64,000 bases of DNA from assembly GCF_017813235.1 (NCBI RefSeq), contig NZ_JAGISH010000004.1, forward strand, positions 162,747 through 226,746. The letters are read 5' to 3'. The DNA comes from Sagittula salina. GTDB taxonomy: Bacteria > Pseudomonadota > Alphaproteobacteria > Rhodobacterales > Rhodobacteraceae. The notes beneath the pieces were generated by a model, which saw nothing but the letters and a program-made list of their open reading frames with translations, did not search any database and had not been told where the DNA came from. Position numbers and translations under genes: made by a program. Positions 50,430 to 57,828 of this stretch are shown here, piece by piece (position 1 is the stretch's first letter; each line of letters starts with the position of its first letter).

Positions 50430-51470
50430 ATGACATTCGTTTCGCTGAAGACTCTTTCGGCGGTGGCGGTACTCGCGACCTCGGTCGCGGCACTGGCCAC
50501 CGGTGCACTGGCCGCCGACCGCACGCTGAAGATCCAGACCTCGTCCAACGCCAGCCATGCTTCGCTGGCCTATCTGAACGCGGAATGGGTGCCAAAGCTG
50601 GAAACCATGACCGGCGGCGCGCTGTCGGTCGAACTGCTGCCGATCGACGCCGTGGTGCCGCGCCGCGAGACGGCAGAGGCGATCTCCGTCGGTATCCTCG
50701 ACGGCGACCTGACGTCCATCAATTACTTCGCAGGTGTCGACCCGGCCTTTGCGCTGATGGGCGACCTGATCGCAGGCTACGATTCGGCGGACCAGATCCA
50801 GGCGTTCTGCGCGCAGGGCGGCGGCAAGGAAATCCTGCAGAAGCTCTTCGACGCGCATTTCGAGGGCGTGCATGTGGTCGGTTGCGGCGCCTACGCGCGC
50901 GAGGCCTTTGTTTCGAAGGTGCCGATCAACGGCGTGGCCGACTTCAAGGGCGTGAAGGTGCGCTCCCCCGAGGGACTCGCGGCGGATGTGTTCAAGCGCG
51001 TCGGCGCCGCCCCGGTGTCGATGTCCGGTTCCGAAACCTATGGCGCGCTGGAAAAGGGCGTGATCGACGCCGCCGACAACTCGGCCTATGCCAACAACGA
51101 CGCCAACGGCATGCACAAGATCGCGAAATACCCGATCTTCCCCGGCATCCACTCCACCCCGATCCTACAGTTCACCGTTTCCCAGACCGTCTGGGACGAG
51201 ATGTCCGAAGCTGAACAGGTGGCGCTCGAAACCTGGTATCTCGCCGCCTACAACGGGCTTCGCCAGCACTTCGACCGGCTCGACCGGCAGTTGGTGGCCC
51301 GTGACAAGGCCGCAGGCGACCTGACCGTGATCGACTGGCCGCAGGCAGAGCGCGACGCTTTCCGCAAGGTGGCGCAGGAGGCATGGGAAGACTTCGCCAA
51401 GGGGTCCGACCTCGCCCGCGAAGTTTACGACGCGCACATCAAGTTCATGAAGGAGGCCGGGCTTCTCTGA
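50430..51470 (+). CDS. TRAP transporter substrate-binding protein (DctP family)
   Basis: Periplasmic solute receptor of 346 residues: a signal peptide (about 1-29, ending ATGALAA) and a DctP fold with SNASHASLAYLNAEWVPKLE, the conserved mid-region VRSPEGLAADVFKRVGAAPVSMSGSETYGALEKGVIDAAD and a helical C-terminus. These proteins bind carboxylates, fitting a sugar-acid ligand. The start is fixed by the signal peptide and GGGAGGA upstream. First gene of the catabolic operon. Confidence 0.93.
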   Translation: MTFVSLKTLSAVAVLATSVAALATGALAADRTLKIQTSSNASHASLAYLNAEWVPKLETMTGGALSVELLPIDAVVPRRETAEAISVGILDGDLTSINYFAGVDPAFALMGDLIAGYDSADQIQAFCAQGGGKEILQKLFDAHFEGVHVVGCGAYAREAFVSKVPINGVADFKGVKVRSPEGLAADVFKRVGAAPVSMSGSETYGALEKGVIDAADNSAYANNDANGMHKIAKYPIFPGIHSTPILQFTVSQTVWDEMSEAEQVALETWYLAAYNGLRQHFDRLDRQLVARDKAAGDLTVIDWPQAERDAFRKVAQEAWEDFAKGSDLAREVYDAHIKFMKEAGLL

Positions 51471-51517
51471 GCCCCTCTCCGGCCGTTTCTTCCGGCCCGA
51501 ACCAAAACCTGAGTACC

Positions 51518-51541
51518 GGCCCCGGTCATCGCACCGGGGCC
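51518..51541 (+). other. Hairpin between TRAP receptor and permease genes
   Basis: Stem GGCCCCGG (51518-51525) with CCGGGGCC (51534-51541), 8-nt loop, no T tract. In transporter operons such hairpins often stabilise the receptor mRNA so it outnumbers the permease. Inference only. Confidence 0.45.
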
Positions 51542-51596
51542 ACCCCTCCCCCTGCGGGGAGGCCGCGATTTCCACGCACCGGGGACCATCCACGTC

Positions 51597-53684
51597 ATGA
51601 GCCGCCAAGTAGACGACGCCATCGCCGCGAGCGATATCGAGATCGCCGACCAGAACCCGCTGGAGCATGACGAACGGGGCGACCTGCCCATGTCCGCCTA
51701 TACGCCGGTGGATCATGTCAGCCATGTCACCGGCATCGCGATCTCCTGCTTCTACCTCGTCGCGGCCTTCGCCACGCTTTACGAGGTCTTCTCCCGCTAT
51801 CTGCTGAACGCGCCGACCTTCTGGGCCTTCGAGACGGTGATGACCACCGTCGCCGCGGCATGGATGCTTTCGGCGGGCTACGTCACGCTGAAACAGCGCC
51901 ACATCGCCATCACCGTGATCCACGGGCTGACCACGCGTCGGCAGCAATGGTGGCTCGACCTCTTCGCCATGGTGGTGGGAATCTTCGCGCTCTACATGCT
52001 GCTGACGGACGCGACCATCCGCGCCTATGTCTCCGTCGAGCGGATCGAGCGTTCCGGCTCCGCCTTCAACTCGCCGCTGCCGATGATGATGAAGTCGCTG
52101 ATGGTCACCGGCGCCTTCCTCTACCTCGCGCAGTTGACGGTGAACTTGCACCGACACGTCACCAGCGGCTGGGCGCGGCTGGTGGTAAAGACTCTGGCGG
52201 CGTATTTCGTCCTCTACTTCCTCTCCGCCTTCCTGGCAGAGGTCCTGTCCTTCGCCCCGGCCGAGGCCTTCTCCGGCTTCATCACCGAGATCGGCAAGGC
52301 GCTCGACCCGTCGAAGGCATTGAACATGCGGGAGATGGATCTGGGCACCGTGTCGCTGATCATGGTGGTGCTGCTGATCGCCCTGATGATGACCGGGATG
52401 CCGCTGGGCATCGTCACGCTGATCGTGTCGGTCATCATGGCGGTGGGCTTCTTCGGGCCGCGCGGGCTGTTCCTCGTGTCGTCCAACGCCGTGGGCCTTC
52501 TGGAACACTACTCGCTCGTCGCGGTGCCCTTCTTCGTGCTGATGGCGTCGATCCTCGAACGGGCGGGCATCGCCGAGGACCTGTTTGACGCCATGTCCAT
52601 CTTTGCCGGCAACCTGCGCGGTGGCGTCGCGGTGCAGACCACCGTGGTGGCCGTGATCCTCGCCGCCATGTCCGGCGTCATGGGCGGAGAGATCGTCATG
52701 CTGGGCCTCGTCGCCCTGCCGCAGATGTTCCGGCTGGGCTACGACCGCAAGATCACCATCGGCCTCATCTGCGCGGCGGGGGCGCTTGCCACGCTGATCC
52801 CGCCCTCGATCATCATGATCGTCTACGGACTGTCTGCCGAGGTCGGCATCGGCGACCTCTTCATGGCGGGCGCCATCCCCGGCATCATGCTGGCGGTGTT
52901 CTACGCGGGCTACGTGCTGATCCGCGTGAACCTCAACCCCGCCCTTGCCCCCACCGCCGCCGAAGTGGCCCAGATCACCGGCACCGAACAGAAACTGTCC
53001 CGCGAACGGCTCACCGCCGTCCTGCTGTCGATCCTGCTGATCGGGGCGGTCATGGGATCGATCTACGGCGGCATCGCATCGGTGACCGAATCCGCTGCCG
53101 TGGGCTGCATCGGCGCCATGGTGATCGCCGCCGTCCGCAACCGTTTCAACTGGGAGGTCGTCACCGCCTCGCTCATGGGCACGATGACCACCGTCGGCAC
53201 GATCATCTGGCTGGTGCTGGGCGCGGTCTCCTTCGTGGGCATCTTCAACCTCGTGGGCGGCGGCGACTTCATGCGCTCGCTCTTCCTCGACCTCGGTCTG
53301 TCGGCCATGGGCACCGTGATCGTCATGATGCTGATCCTCATGGTGCTGGGCACCTTCATGGAGTGGATCGCCATCGTCCTCATCACCGTGCCGGTCTTTG
53401 CCCCCGTGGTCATGACGCTGGCCCCCGACCTCGGCCTGACCGAGGATCAGGCCAAGATCTGGTTCGGCATCCTCTTTGTCATGAACATTCAGATCTACTT
53501 CCTGAGCCCGCCCTTCGGCCCGGCCTGCTTCTGGCTGAAATCCGTGGCGCCTAAGGACGTCACCCTGCAGGAGATCTTCCTCGCCGTGCTGCCTTTCATC
53601 GCGCTGCAGATCATCGGCCTCTTCCTCGTGATGGCCTTCCCGCAGATCGCCCTTTTCCTTCCCGAATTCCTGACCGGAGGCTGA
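51597..53684 (+). CDS. TRAP transporter fused DctQM permease
   Basis: 695 residues in which the small (DctQ) and large (DctM) TRAP membrane subunits are one chain. The Q part (about 35-200) has FATLYEVFSRYLLNAPTFWAFE and LSAGYVTLKQRHIAITVI. The M part (about 235-690) has MVVLLIALMMTGMPLGIVTL, AAGALATLIPPSIIMIVYG and the late FGILFVMNIQIYFLSPPFG. The N-terminal ~30 residues are acidic and soluble. It uses an ion gradient for uptake with the upstream receptor. Next gene 4 bp on. Confidence 0.95.
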   Translation: MSRQVDDAIAASDIEIADQNPLEHDERGDLPMSAYTPVDHVSHVTGIAISCFYLVAAFATLYEVFSRYLLNAPTFWAFETVMTTVAAAWMLSAGYVTLKQRHIAITVIHGLTTRRQQWWLDLFAMVVGIFALYMLLTDATIRAYVSVERIERSGSAFNSPLPMMMKSLMVTGAFLYLAQLTVNLHRHVTSGWARLVVKTLAAYFVLYFLSAFLAEVLSFAPAEAFSGFITEIGKALDPSKALNMREMDLGTVSLIMVVLLIALMMTGMPLGIVTLIVSVIMAVGFFGPRGLFLVSSNAVGLLEHYSLVAVPFFVLMASILERAGIAEDLFDAMSIFAGNLRGGVAVQTTVVAVILAAMSGVMGGEIVMLGLVALPQMFRLGYDRKITIGLICAAGALATLIPPSIIMIVYGLSAEVGIGDLFMAGAIPGIMLAVFYAGYVLIRVNLNPALAPTAAEVAQITGTEQKLSRERLTAVLLSILLIGAVMGSIYGGIASVTESAAVGCIGAMVIAAVRNRFNWEVVTASLMGTMTTVGTIIWLVLGAVSFVGIFNLVGGGDFMRSLFLDLGLSAMGTVIVMMLILMVLGTFMEWIAIVLITVPVFAPVVMTLAPDLGLTEDQAKIWFGILFVMNIQIYFLSPPFGPACFWLKSVAPKDVTLQEIFLAVLPFIALQIIGLFLVMAFPQIALFLPEFLTGG

Positions 53685-53688
53685 CCCA

Positions 53689-53811
53689 ATGATCGGACGC
53701 GACTCCCGCGAAGACATCGACGGCTACGGCCTCTGGCCATGGCTCCTTGGCCTCGTCATGGTGGCCGTGATCATCGGCATCATGTTCGGTGCCGCCCAAC
53801 CGATTTCCTGA
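53689..53811 (+). CDS. 40-residue single-helix membrane protein
   Basis: A small frame of 40 residues between the TRAP permease and the dehydratase: MIGRDSREDIDGYGLWPWLL and then one hydrophobic helix (about 15-34). GGAGG lies eight bases before the ATG. It starts 4 bp after the permease stop and ends 11 bp before the next gene, so it fits the operon as a real gene. A role as a TRAP accessory subunit is possible but unproven. Confidence 0.75.
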   Translation: MIGRDSREDIDGYGLWPWLLGLVMVAVIIGIMFGAAQPIS

Positions 53812-53822
53812 AAGACCACAGA

Positions 53823-55553
53823 ATGACCAAAGACCCCAAGGATCTCCGCTCCGCCCGCTGGTTCGCGCCCGACGACCTGCGCTCCATGGGCCATCGCTCG
53901 CGCGCCATGCAGATGGGCTGGGACGATCAGGACTGGACCGACAAGCCGGTGATCGCCGTCATCAACACCTGGTCCGACCTGTCGCCCTGCCACCACCACC
54001 TGCGCGACCGCGCCGAATTCGTCAAACAGGGCGTGCTGCAGGCGGGCGGCTTCCCCGTCGAAATGCCGGTGCATTCCTTTTCCGAACAGTTCCTGAAACC
54101 GACCTCCATGCTCTACCGCAACATGGGCGCGCTGGAGGTGGAGGAAACCATCCGCTCCCACCCCATCGACGGCGCCGTGCTGCTGGGCGGCTGCGACAAG
54201 TCCACGCCGGCCCTCATCATGGGCGCGGTCTCGGCTGGCGTGCCGTTCATCTTCCTGCCCGCCGGCGCCATGCTGCGCGGCAACTACGCGGGCAAGCAAC
54301 TCGGCTCCGGCACCGATGTCTGGAAATACTGGGACGAACGCCGCGCGGGTACCATCGGCAAGGAAGAATGGATGGGCGTGCAGGGCGGCATCGCCCGCAG
54401 CTACGGCACCTGCATGACCATGGGCACGGCCTCCACCATGATGAGCATCGCCGACGGTTGGGGCCTGACGCTGCCCGGCGCCTCCTCGATCCCGGCCCCC
54501 GACGCGGGCCACAAACGCATGGCCAAGGCCTGCGGCCGCCGCATCGTCGACATGGTCTGGGAGGACCTCACGCCTGACAGGATCATGACGGAGGCCTCGA
54601 CCCGCAACGCCGTCACCGTCGCCATGGCCACGGGCTGCTCCACCAACGCCATCATCCACCTGATCGCCATGGCGCGCCGCGCAGGCATCCAGCTCGGCCT
54701 CGACGATCTCGACGCCATCGGCCGCACCACGCCGGTCATCGCCAACCTGCGCCCTTCGGGCAAGGAATACCTGATGGAGGACTTCTTCTACGCCGGTGGC
54801 CTGCCCGCGCTGATGAAGGAGTTGGGCGACAAGCTCGACCTCTCGGTCATGACCGTCTCCGGCAAGAGCCTCGGAGAAACCATCGAAGGCGCGCAGAACT
54901 ACAACGACGACGTGATCCGGCCACTCTCGAACCCGGTCTACCACGAGGGCTCGCTGGCCGTGCTGCGCGGCAACCTCGCGCCCGACGGCGCGGTCATCAA
55001 GCCCGCCGCCATGGACCCCAAATTCCAGACCCACACCGGCCCGGTGATCGTCGCCGACAGCTACGCCGCGCTGAAGGAGATCATCAACGACGAGGATTAT
55101 CCGATGACCCCGGACCACGTTCTGGTGCTGCGCAACGCAGGCCCGCAGGGCGGGCCGGGGATGCCGGAATGGGGCATGATCCCCATGCCGAAGGCGCTGC
55201 TGAAACAGGGCCACCGCGACATGGTGCGCCTGTCGGACGCGCGCATGTCCGGCACCTCCTACGGCGCCTGCATCCTTCACGTCGCGCCCGAGGCCTTCAT
55301 CGGCGGGCCGCTGGCCCTGATCGAGACCGGCGACCTGATCGAACTCGACATCCCCAGACGCCGCCTGAACGTGCTCATTTCCGACGAGGAACTGGCCGTG
55401 CGCCGCGCCAACTGGACCCCGCCCGCGCCCCGCTACGAACGCGGCTACGGCCACGTCTACACCAAGCACGTGGAACAGGCCGACAAGGGCTGCGACTTCG
55501 ACTTCCTGCGCACCGATTTCGGCGGGCCGGTGCCGGAACCCGAAATCAACTGA
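53823..55553 (+). CDS. IlvD/Edd family sugar-acid dehydratase
   Basis: Fe-S dehydratase of 576 residues that removes water from a sugar acid to give a 2-keto-3-deoxy acid. Cluster/metal residues are visible: Cys56 in SDLSPCHHHL, Cys124 in LGGCDKSTPA (Lys126 probably carbamylated) and Cys197 in RSYGTCMTMG. This spacing fits the L-arabinonate-dehydratase class as I remember it, rather than IlvD. The context of TRAP uptake, a DapA-type lyase and a semialdehyde dehydrogenase supports aldonate breakdown. The substrate (arabinonate, xylonate, fuconate or another) is not determined. Confidence 0.93.
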   Translation: MTKDPKDLRSARWFAPDDLRSMGHRSRAMQMGWDDQDWTDKPVIAVINTWSDLSPCHHHLRDRAEFVKQGVLQAGGFPVEMPVHSFSEQFLKPTSMLYRNMGALEVEETIRSHPIDGAVLLGGCDKSTPALIMGAVSAGVPFIFLPAGAMLRGNYAGKQLGSGTDVWKYWDERRAGTIGKEEWMGVQGGIARSYGTCMTMGTASTMMSIADGWGLTLPGASSIPAPDAGHKRMAKACGRRIVDMVWEDLTPDRIMTEASTRNAVTVAMATGCSTNAIIHLIAMARRAGIQLGLDDLDAIGRTTPVIANLRPSGKEYLMEDFFYAGGLPALMKELGDKLDLSVMTVSGKSLGETIEGAQNYNDDVIRPLSNPVYHEGSLAVLRGNLAPDGAVIKPAAMDPKFQTHTGPVIVADSYAALKEIINDEDYPMTPDHVLVLRNAGPQGGPGMPEWGMIPMPKALLKQGHRDMVRLSDARMSGTSYGACILHVAPEAFIGGPLALIETGDLIELDIPRRRLNVLISDEELAVRRANWTPPAPRYERGYGHVYTKHVEQADKGCDFDFLRTDFGGPVPEPEIN

Positions 55554-55569
55554 AACACCGGGGCGCAGC

Positions 55570-55989
55570 ATGGCAGGGACACTCTCACGGCTGATCGGCG
55601 CAGGCGCGGCGCTGCTGCTGGCGGCACTGGCGCTGTACTACGGCGTGGAGTTGGCGCGCATCGTCATGGCCCGCAGCGCCGGGGGGCTGACACACGGCAT
55701 CGCGCTGGTCTGGCTGCTGTATTTCGTGGTCTGCCCGGTGATGGTGGGGGCCGCGCTGCTCAACGCGTGGGTCTTCCTGCGCGGGGGTGGCACGGCCCTG
55801 CCGCGCCTGCTGCGCCCCGGTCTCTGGCTTATCGCGGTGGTCTGGGCGCTGGCCTTCGCGGGCAGCGTCCTGCGCGGACGCCACGGCGACGCGCCGCAGG
55901 ACTGGATGGTCTTCACCCTGCTTTACGCGGGTCCGGCGGTGCTGGCGCTGATCTGCCTCGCACTGCTGCCAGACCGGCGGACGCCATGA
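55570..55989 (+). CDS. Small integral membrane protein of unknown function
   Basis: 139 residues with four hydrophobic helices (about 8-28, 42-66, 82-101, 114-133) and short loops. No domain recognised. It starts 17 bp after the dehydratase stop and is followed by a tandem repeat and two palindromes before the next gene. It may be the last gene of the first transcript. Proximity to the TRAP genes suggests a membrane role in uptake, without direct evidence. Confidence 0.7.
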   Translation: MAGTLSRLIGAGAALLLAALALYYGVELARIVMARSAGGLTHGIALVWLLYFVVCPVMVGAALLNAWVFLRGGGTALPRLLRPGLWLIAVVWALAFAGSVLRGRHGDAPQDWMVFTLLYAGPAVLALICLALLPDRRTP

Positions 55990-55999
55990 CGGCGCAGGG

Positions 56000-56044
56000 A
56001 CAAAAACAGGCACAAAAACAGGCACAAAAACAGGCACAAAAACA
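56000..56044 (+). repeat. 12-bp tandem repeat, 3.75 copies
   Basis: Unit ACAAAAACAGGC at 56000, 56012 and 56024, with a partial fourth copy to 56044. AT-rich against a GC-rich background, just upstream of two palindromes and the DapA-family gene. Confidence 0.9.
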
Positions 56045-56059
56045 TGAACGATTTCAACC

Positions 56060-56075
56060 CTTGACGCACGTCAAG
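56060..56075 (+). promoter_or_regulatory. FNR/CRP-type dyad (TTGAC-N4-GTCAA)
   Basis: CTTGACGCACGTCAAG is a near-perfect 16-bp palindrome matching the TTGAC-N4-GTCAA form of Crp-Fnr family sites. It lies 71 bp before the DapA-family start. TTGACG inside it could also be a -35 box. Confidence 0.4.
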
Positions 56076-56077
56076 AG

Positions 56078-56091
56078 TTGTCAGCTGACAA
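56078..56091 (+). promoter_or_regulatory. Perfect palindrome TTGTCAGCTGACAA (GntR-like operator)
   Basis: A 14-bp perfect palindrome two bases after the FNR-type dyad and 55 bp before the DapA-family ATG. TTGTC...GACAA is typical of FCD-type GntR operators. Its sequence differs from the palindrome at 50332, so a second regulator is likely. Confidence 0.5.
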
Positions 56092-56146
56092 TTTGCCCCG
56101 CAACCGTCCGCGCGGCCCGGCGGGGACCCATACGACAGGACTTCCC

Positions 56147-57043
56147 ATGACCCTCAGAACCGCGCTCACCGGCGTCTCCGGCATCCTCGTCACGCCCTTC
56201 GACGCCCAAGGCGACATTGCCCCGGACCTCCAGAAACCCATCGTCGACCGCGCCATCGCGGCCGGGGTGCAGGTGCTTACCGCCAACGGCAACACCGGCG
56301 AATACTACGGCCTCACGCTGGCCGAGGCGCAGGCCATGGTCGGCGCCGCCGCAGCCCACGTTGCGGGCCGCGTGCCGCTGGTGGCGGGCGTCGGGCGCGG
56401 CGTCCGCGACGCGCAGGCTCTGGCTGAAACCTCCGCGCAGGCGGGCGCGGCCGCGCTGATGATCCACCAGCCGCCCGATCCCTTCGTCGCGCCGCGCGGC
56501 CTCGTCCACTACCTGGAAGCCATCCGCGAGGCCGCCGACCTGCCGCTGATCCTCTATCTCAGGAACGACGCCATCGGCACCGACGCCATCGCCCGGCTGG
56601 CAAACGTCGACGGTGTCGCGGGCGTGAAGTGGGCCACCCCCAACCCGATGAAGCTCAGGGCCGCGATGGAGGCCTCCCCCGGTCACATCACCTGGACCGG
56701 CGGGCTGGCGGAGATCTGGGCTCCCGCGCTCTATGCCGTGGGGGCGCGCGGCTTCACATCCGGCCTGATCAACGTCTGGCCGGAACGTTCCGTTGCCATC
56801 AACGCCGCCCTTGAGGCCGGCGATTACGCCGAAGCCCGCCGCCTGATCGCGGACATGCAGGTCTTCGAGGACATCCGCGCCGAGGAACAGGGCGGCGCCA
56901 ACGTTCCCGGCGTGAAGGCCGCGCTCCAGATGATGGGCGAGGACTGCGGCCCCGCGCGCCCGCCCGCCGCGTGGCCGCTGTCCCCCGACCAGTTGCAGCG
57001 CCTGCGCGGCTTCATGCAGGCGCAGTCCCTTCTGAGAACCTGA
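56147..57043 (+). CDS. DapA-family lyase/dehydratase
   Basis: 298-residue (beta/alpha)8 aldolase-type protein of the DHDPS/NAL family. The substrate loop GNTGEYYGLT (48-57) replaces the usual GTTGE. Tyr137 (LYLRND) and Schiff-base Lys161 (GVKWATPN) are in place. Family members linked with sugar-acid dehydratases act as 2-keto-3-deoxy-aldonate dehydratases or as KdgD, the 5-dehydro-4-deoxyglucarate dehydratase, both giving 2-oxoglutarate semialdehyde. That fits the ALDH at 59380. An aldolase role is the alternative. AGGA precedes the ATG. Confidence 0.88.
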   Translation: MTLRTALTGVSGILVTPFDAQGDIAPDLQKPIVDRAIAAGVQVLTANGNTGEYYGLTLAEAQAMVGAAAAHVAGRVPLVAGVGRGVRDAQALAETSAQAGAAALMIHQPPDPFVAPRGLVHYLEAIREAADLPLILYLRNDAIGTDAIARLANVDGVAGVKWATPNPMKLRAAMEASPGHITWTGGLAEIWAPALYAVGARGFTSGLINVWPERSVAINAALEAGDYAEARRLIADMQVFEDIRAEEQGGANVPGVKAALQMMGEDCGPARPPAAWPLSPDQLQRLRGFMQAQSLLRT

Positions 57044-57117
57044 GGAGCCCCTGCCCCGACAGTCCCGCACCAACACGCCAGCCTCTCTTCCCAGCCCCGA
57101 CACTCCCGGAGGATCCG

Positions 57118-57828
57118 ATGAATCCCGACACCAAAGCCAAGCTCGAACAGGTTTCCTGCGCCACCATCGCCACGGCGCTTTACAAGCGGGGCCTGAGGAA
57201 CCAGATCATTCAGAACGTCCACCCCCTGAGCCAGAAGGGCCGGACCATGGTCGGCCCCGCCTTCACCCTGCGCTACATGCCCGCCCGCGAGGACCGTAAC
57301 GGCATCGAGGTCTTCCTCAACCCGGACCACCCGCAGCGTGTCGCCATCGAGACCTGCCCCGAGGGCCACGTCATGGTGATCGACAGCCGCAAGTCGGCCA
57401 TCGCGGCAAGCGCCGGCGACATCCTCATCACCCGCCTGATGATGCGCGGCGCGGCGGGCGTGGTGACGGACGGCGGTTTTCGTGACGCGATGAACATCGC
57501 GAAGCTCGACATGCCCGCCTACCACCAGCGACCGGCGACGCCCACGAACCTGACCACCAACGAGGCCATCGACATAGACGTGCCCATCGGCTGCGGCGAC
57601 GCGCCGGTGTTTCCCGGCGACATCATCGTGGGCGATGACGATTCCGTGATCGTCATTCCCGCGCATCTGGCCGATGAGATCGCGGCGGAGGCCAGCGCCA
57701 TGACCGCCTACGAGGACTTCGCGCTGGAGCAGGTGCAGAACGGCGCCAGCATCATCGGCCTCTACCCCTGCACCAGGCAGGAAAACCGCGACGCCTTCGA
57801 GGCATGGCGCAAGGAGCGCGGCCGCTGA
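57118..57828 (+). CDS. RraA-like family protein
   Basis: 236 residues of the RraA/HMG-aldolase fold. The metal-site motif is GVVTDGGFRDAMNI (Arg and Asp), with VGPAFTLRYMP early and PGDIIVGDDDSVIVIPAHL later. True RraA regulates RNase E. Longer members like this one in catabolic operons are usually aldolases or decarboxylases for oxo-acids. GGAGGA lies five bases before the ATG. Its TGA overlaps the next ATG by one base. Confidence 0.9.
   Translation: MNPDTKAKLEQVSCATIATALYKRGLRNQIIQNVHPLSQKGRTMVGPAFTLRYMPAREDRNGIEVFLNPDHPQRVAIETCPEGHVMVIDSRKSAIAASAGDILITRLMMRGAAGVVTDGGFRDAMNIAKLDMPAYHQRPATPTNLTTNEAIDIDVPIGCGDAPVFPGDIIVGDDDSVIVIPAHLADEIAAEASAMTAYEDFALEQVQNGASIIGLYPCTRQENRDAFEAWRKERGR

Noticed and set aside
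51165..53717. Open minus-strand frame of about 850 codons opposite the TRAP permease
   Set aside because: His/Asp/Gly-rich antisense artefact. The plus strand encodes an unmistakable DctQM.
56000..56044. CRISPR array
   Set aside because: Repeat units of 12 bp are directly abutting, without spacers. No cas genes.
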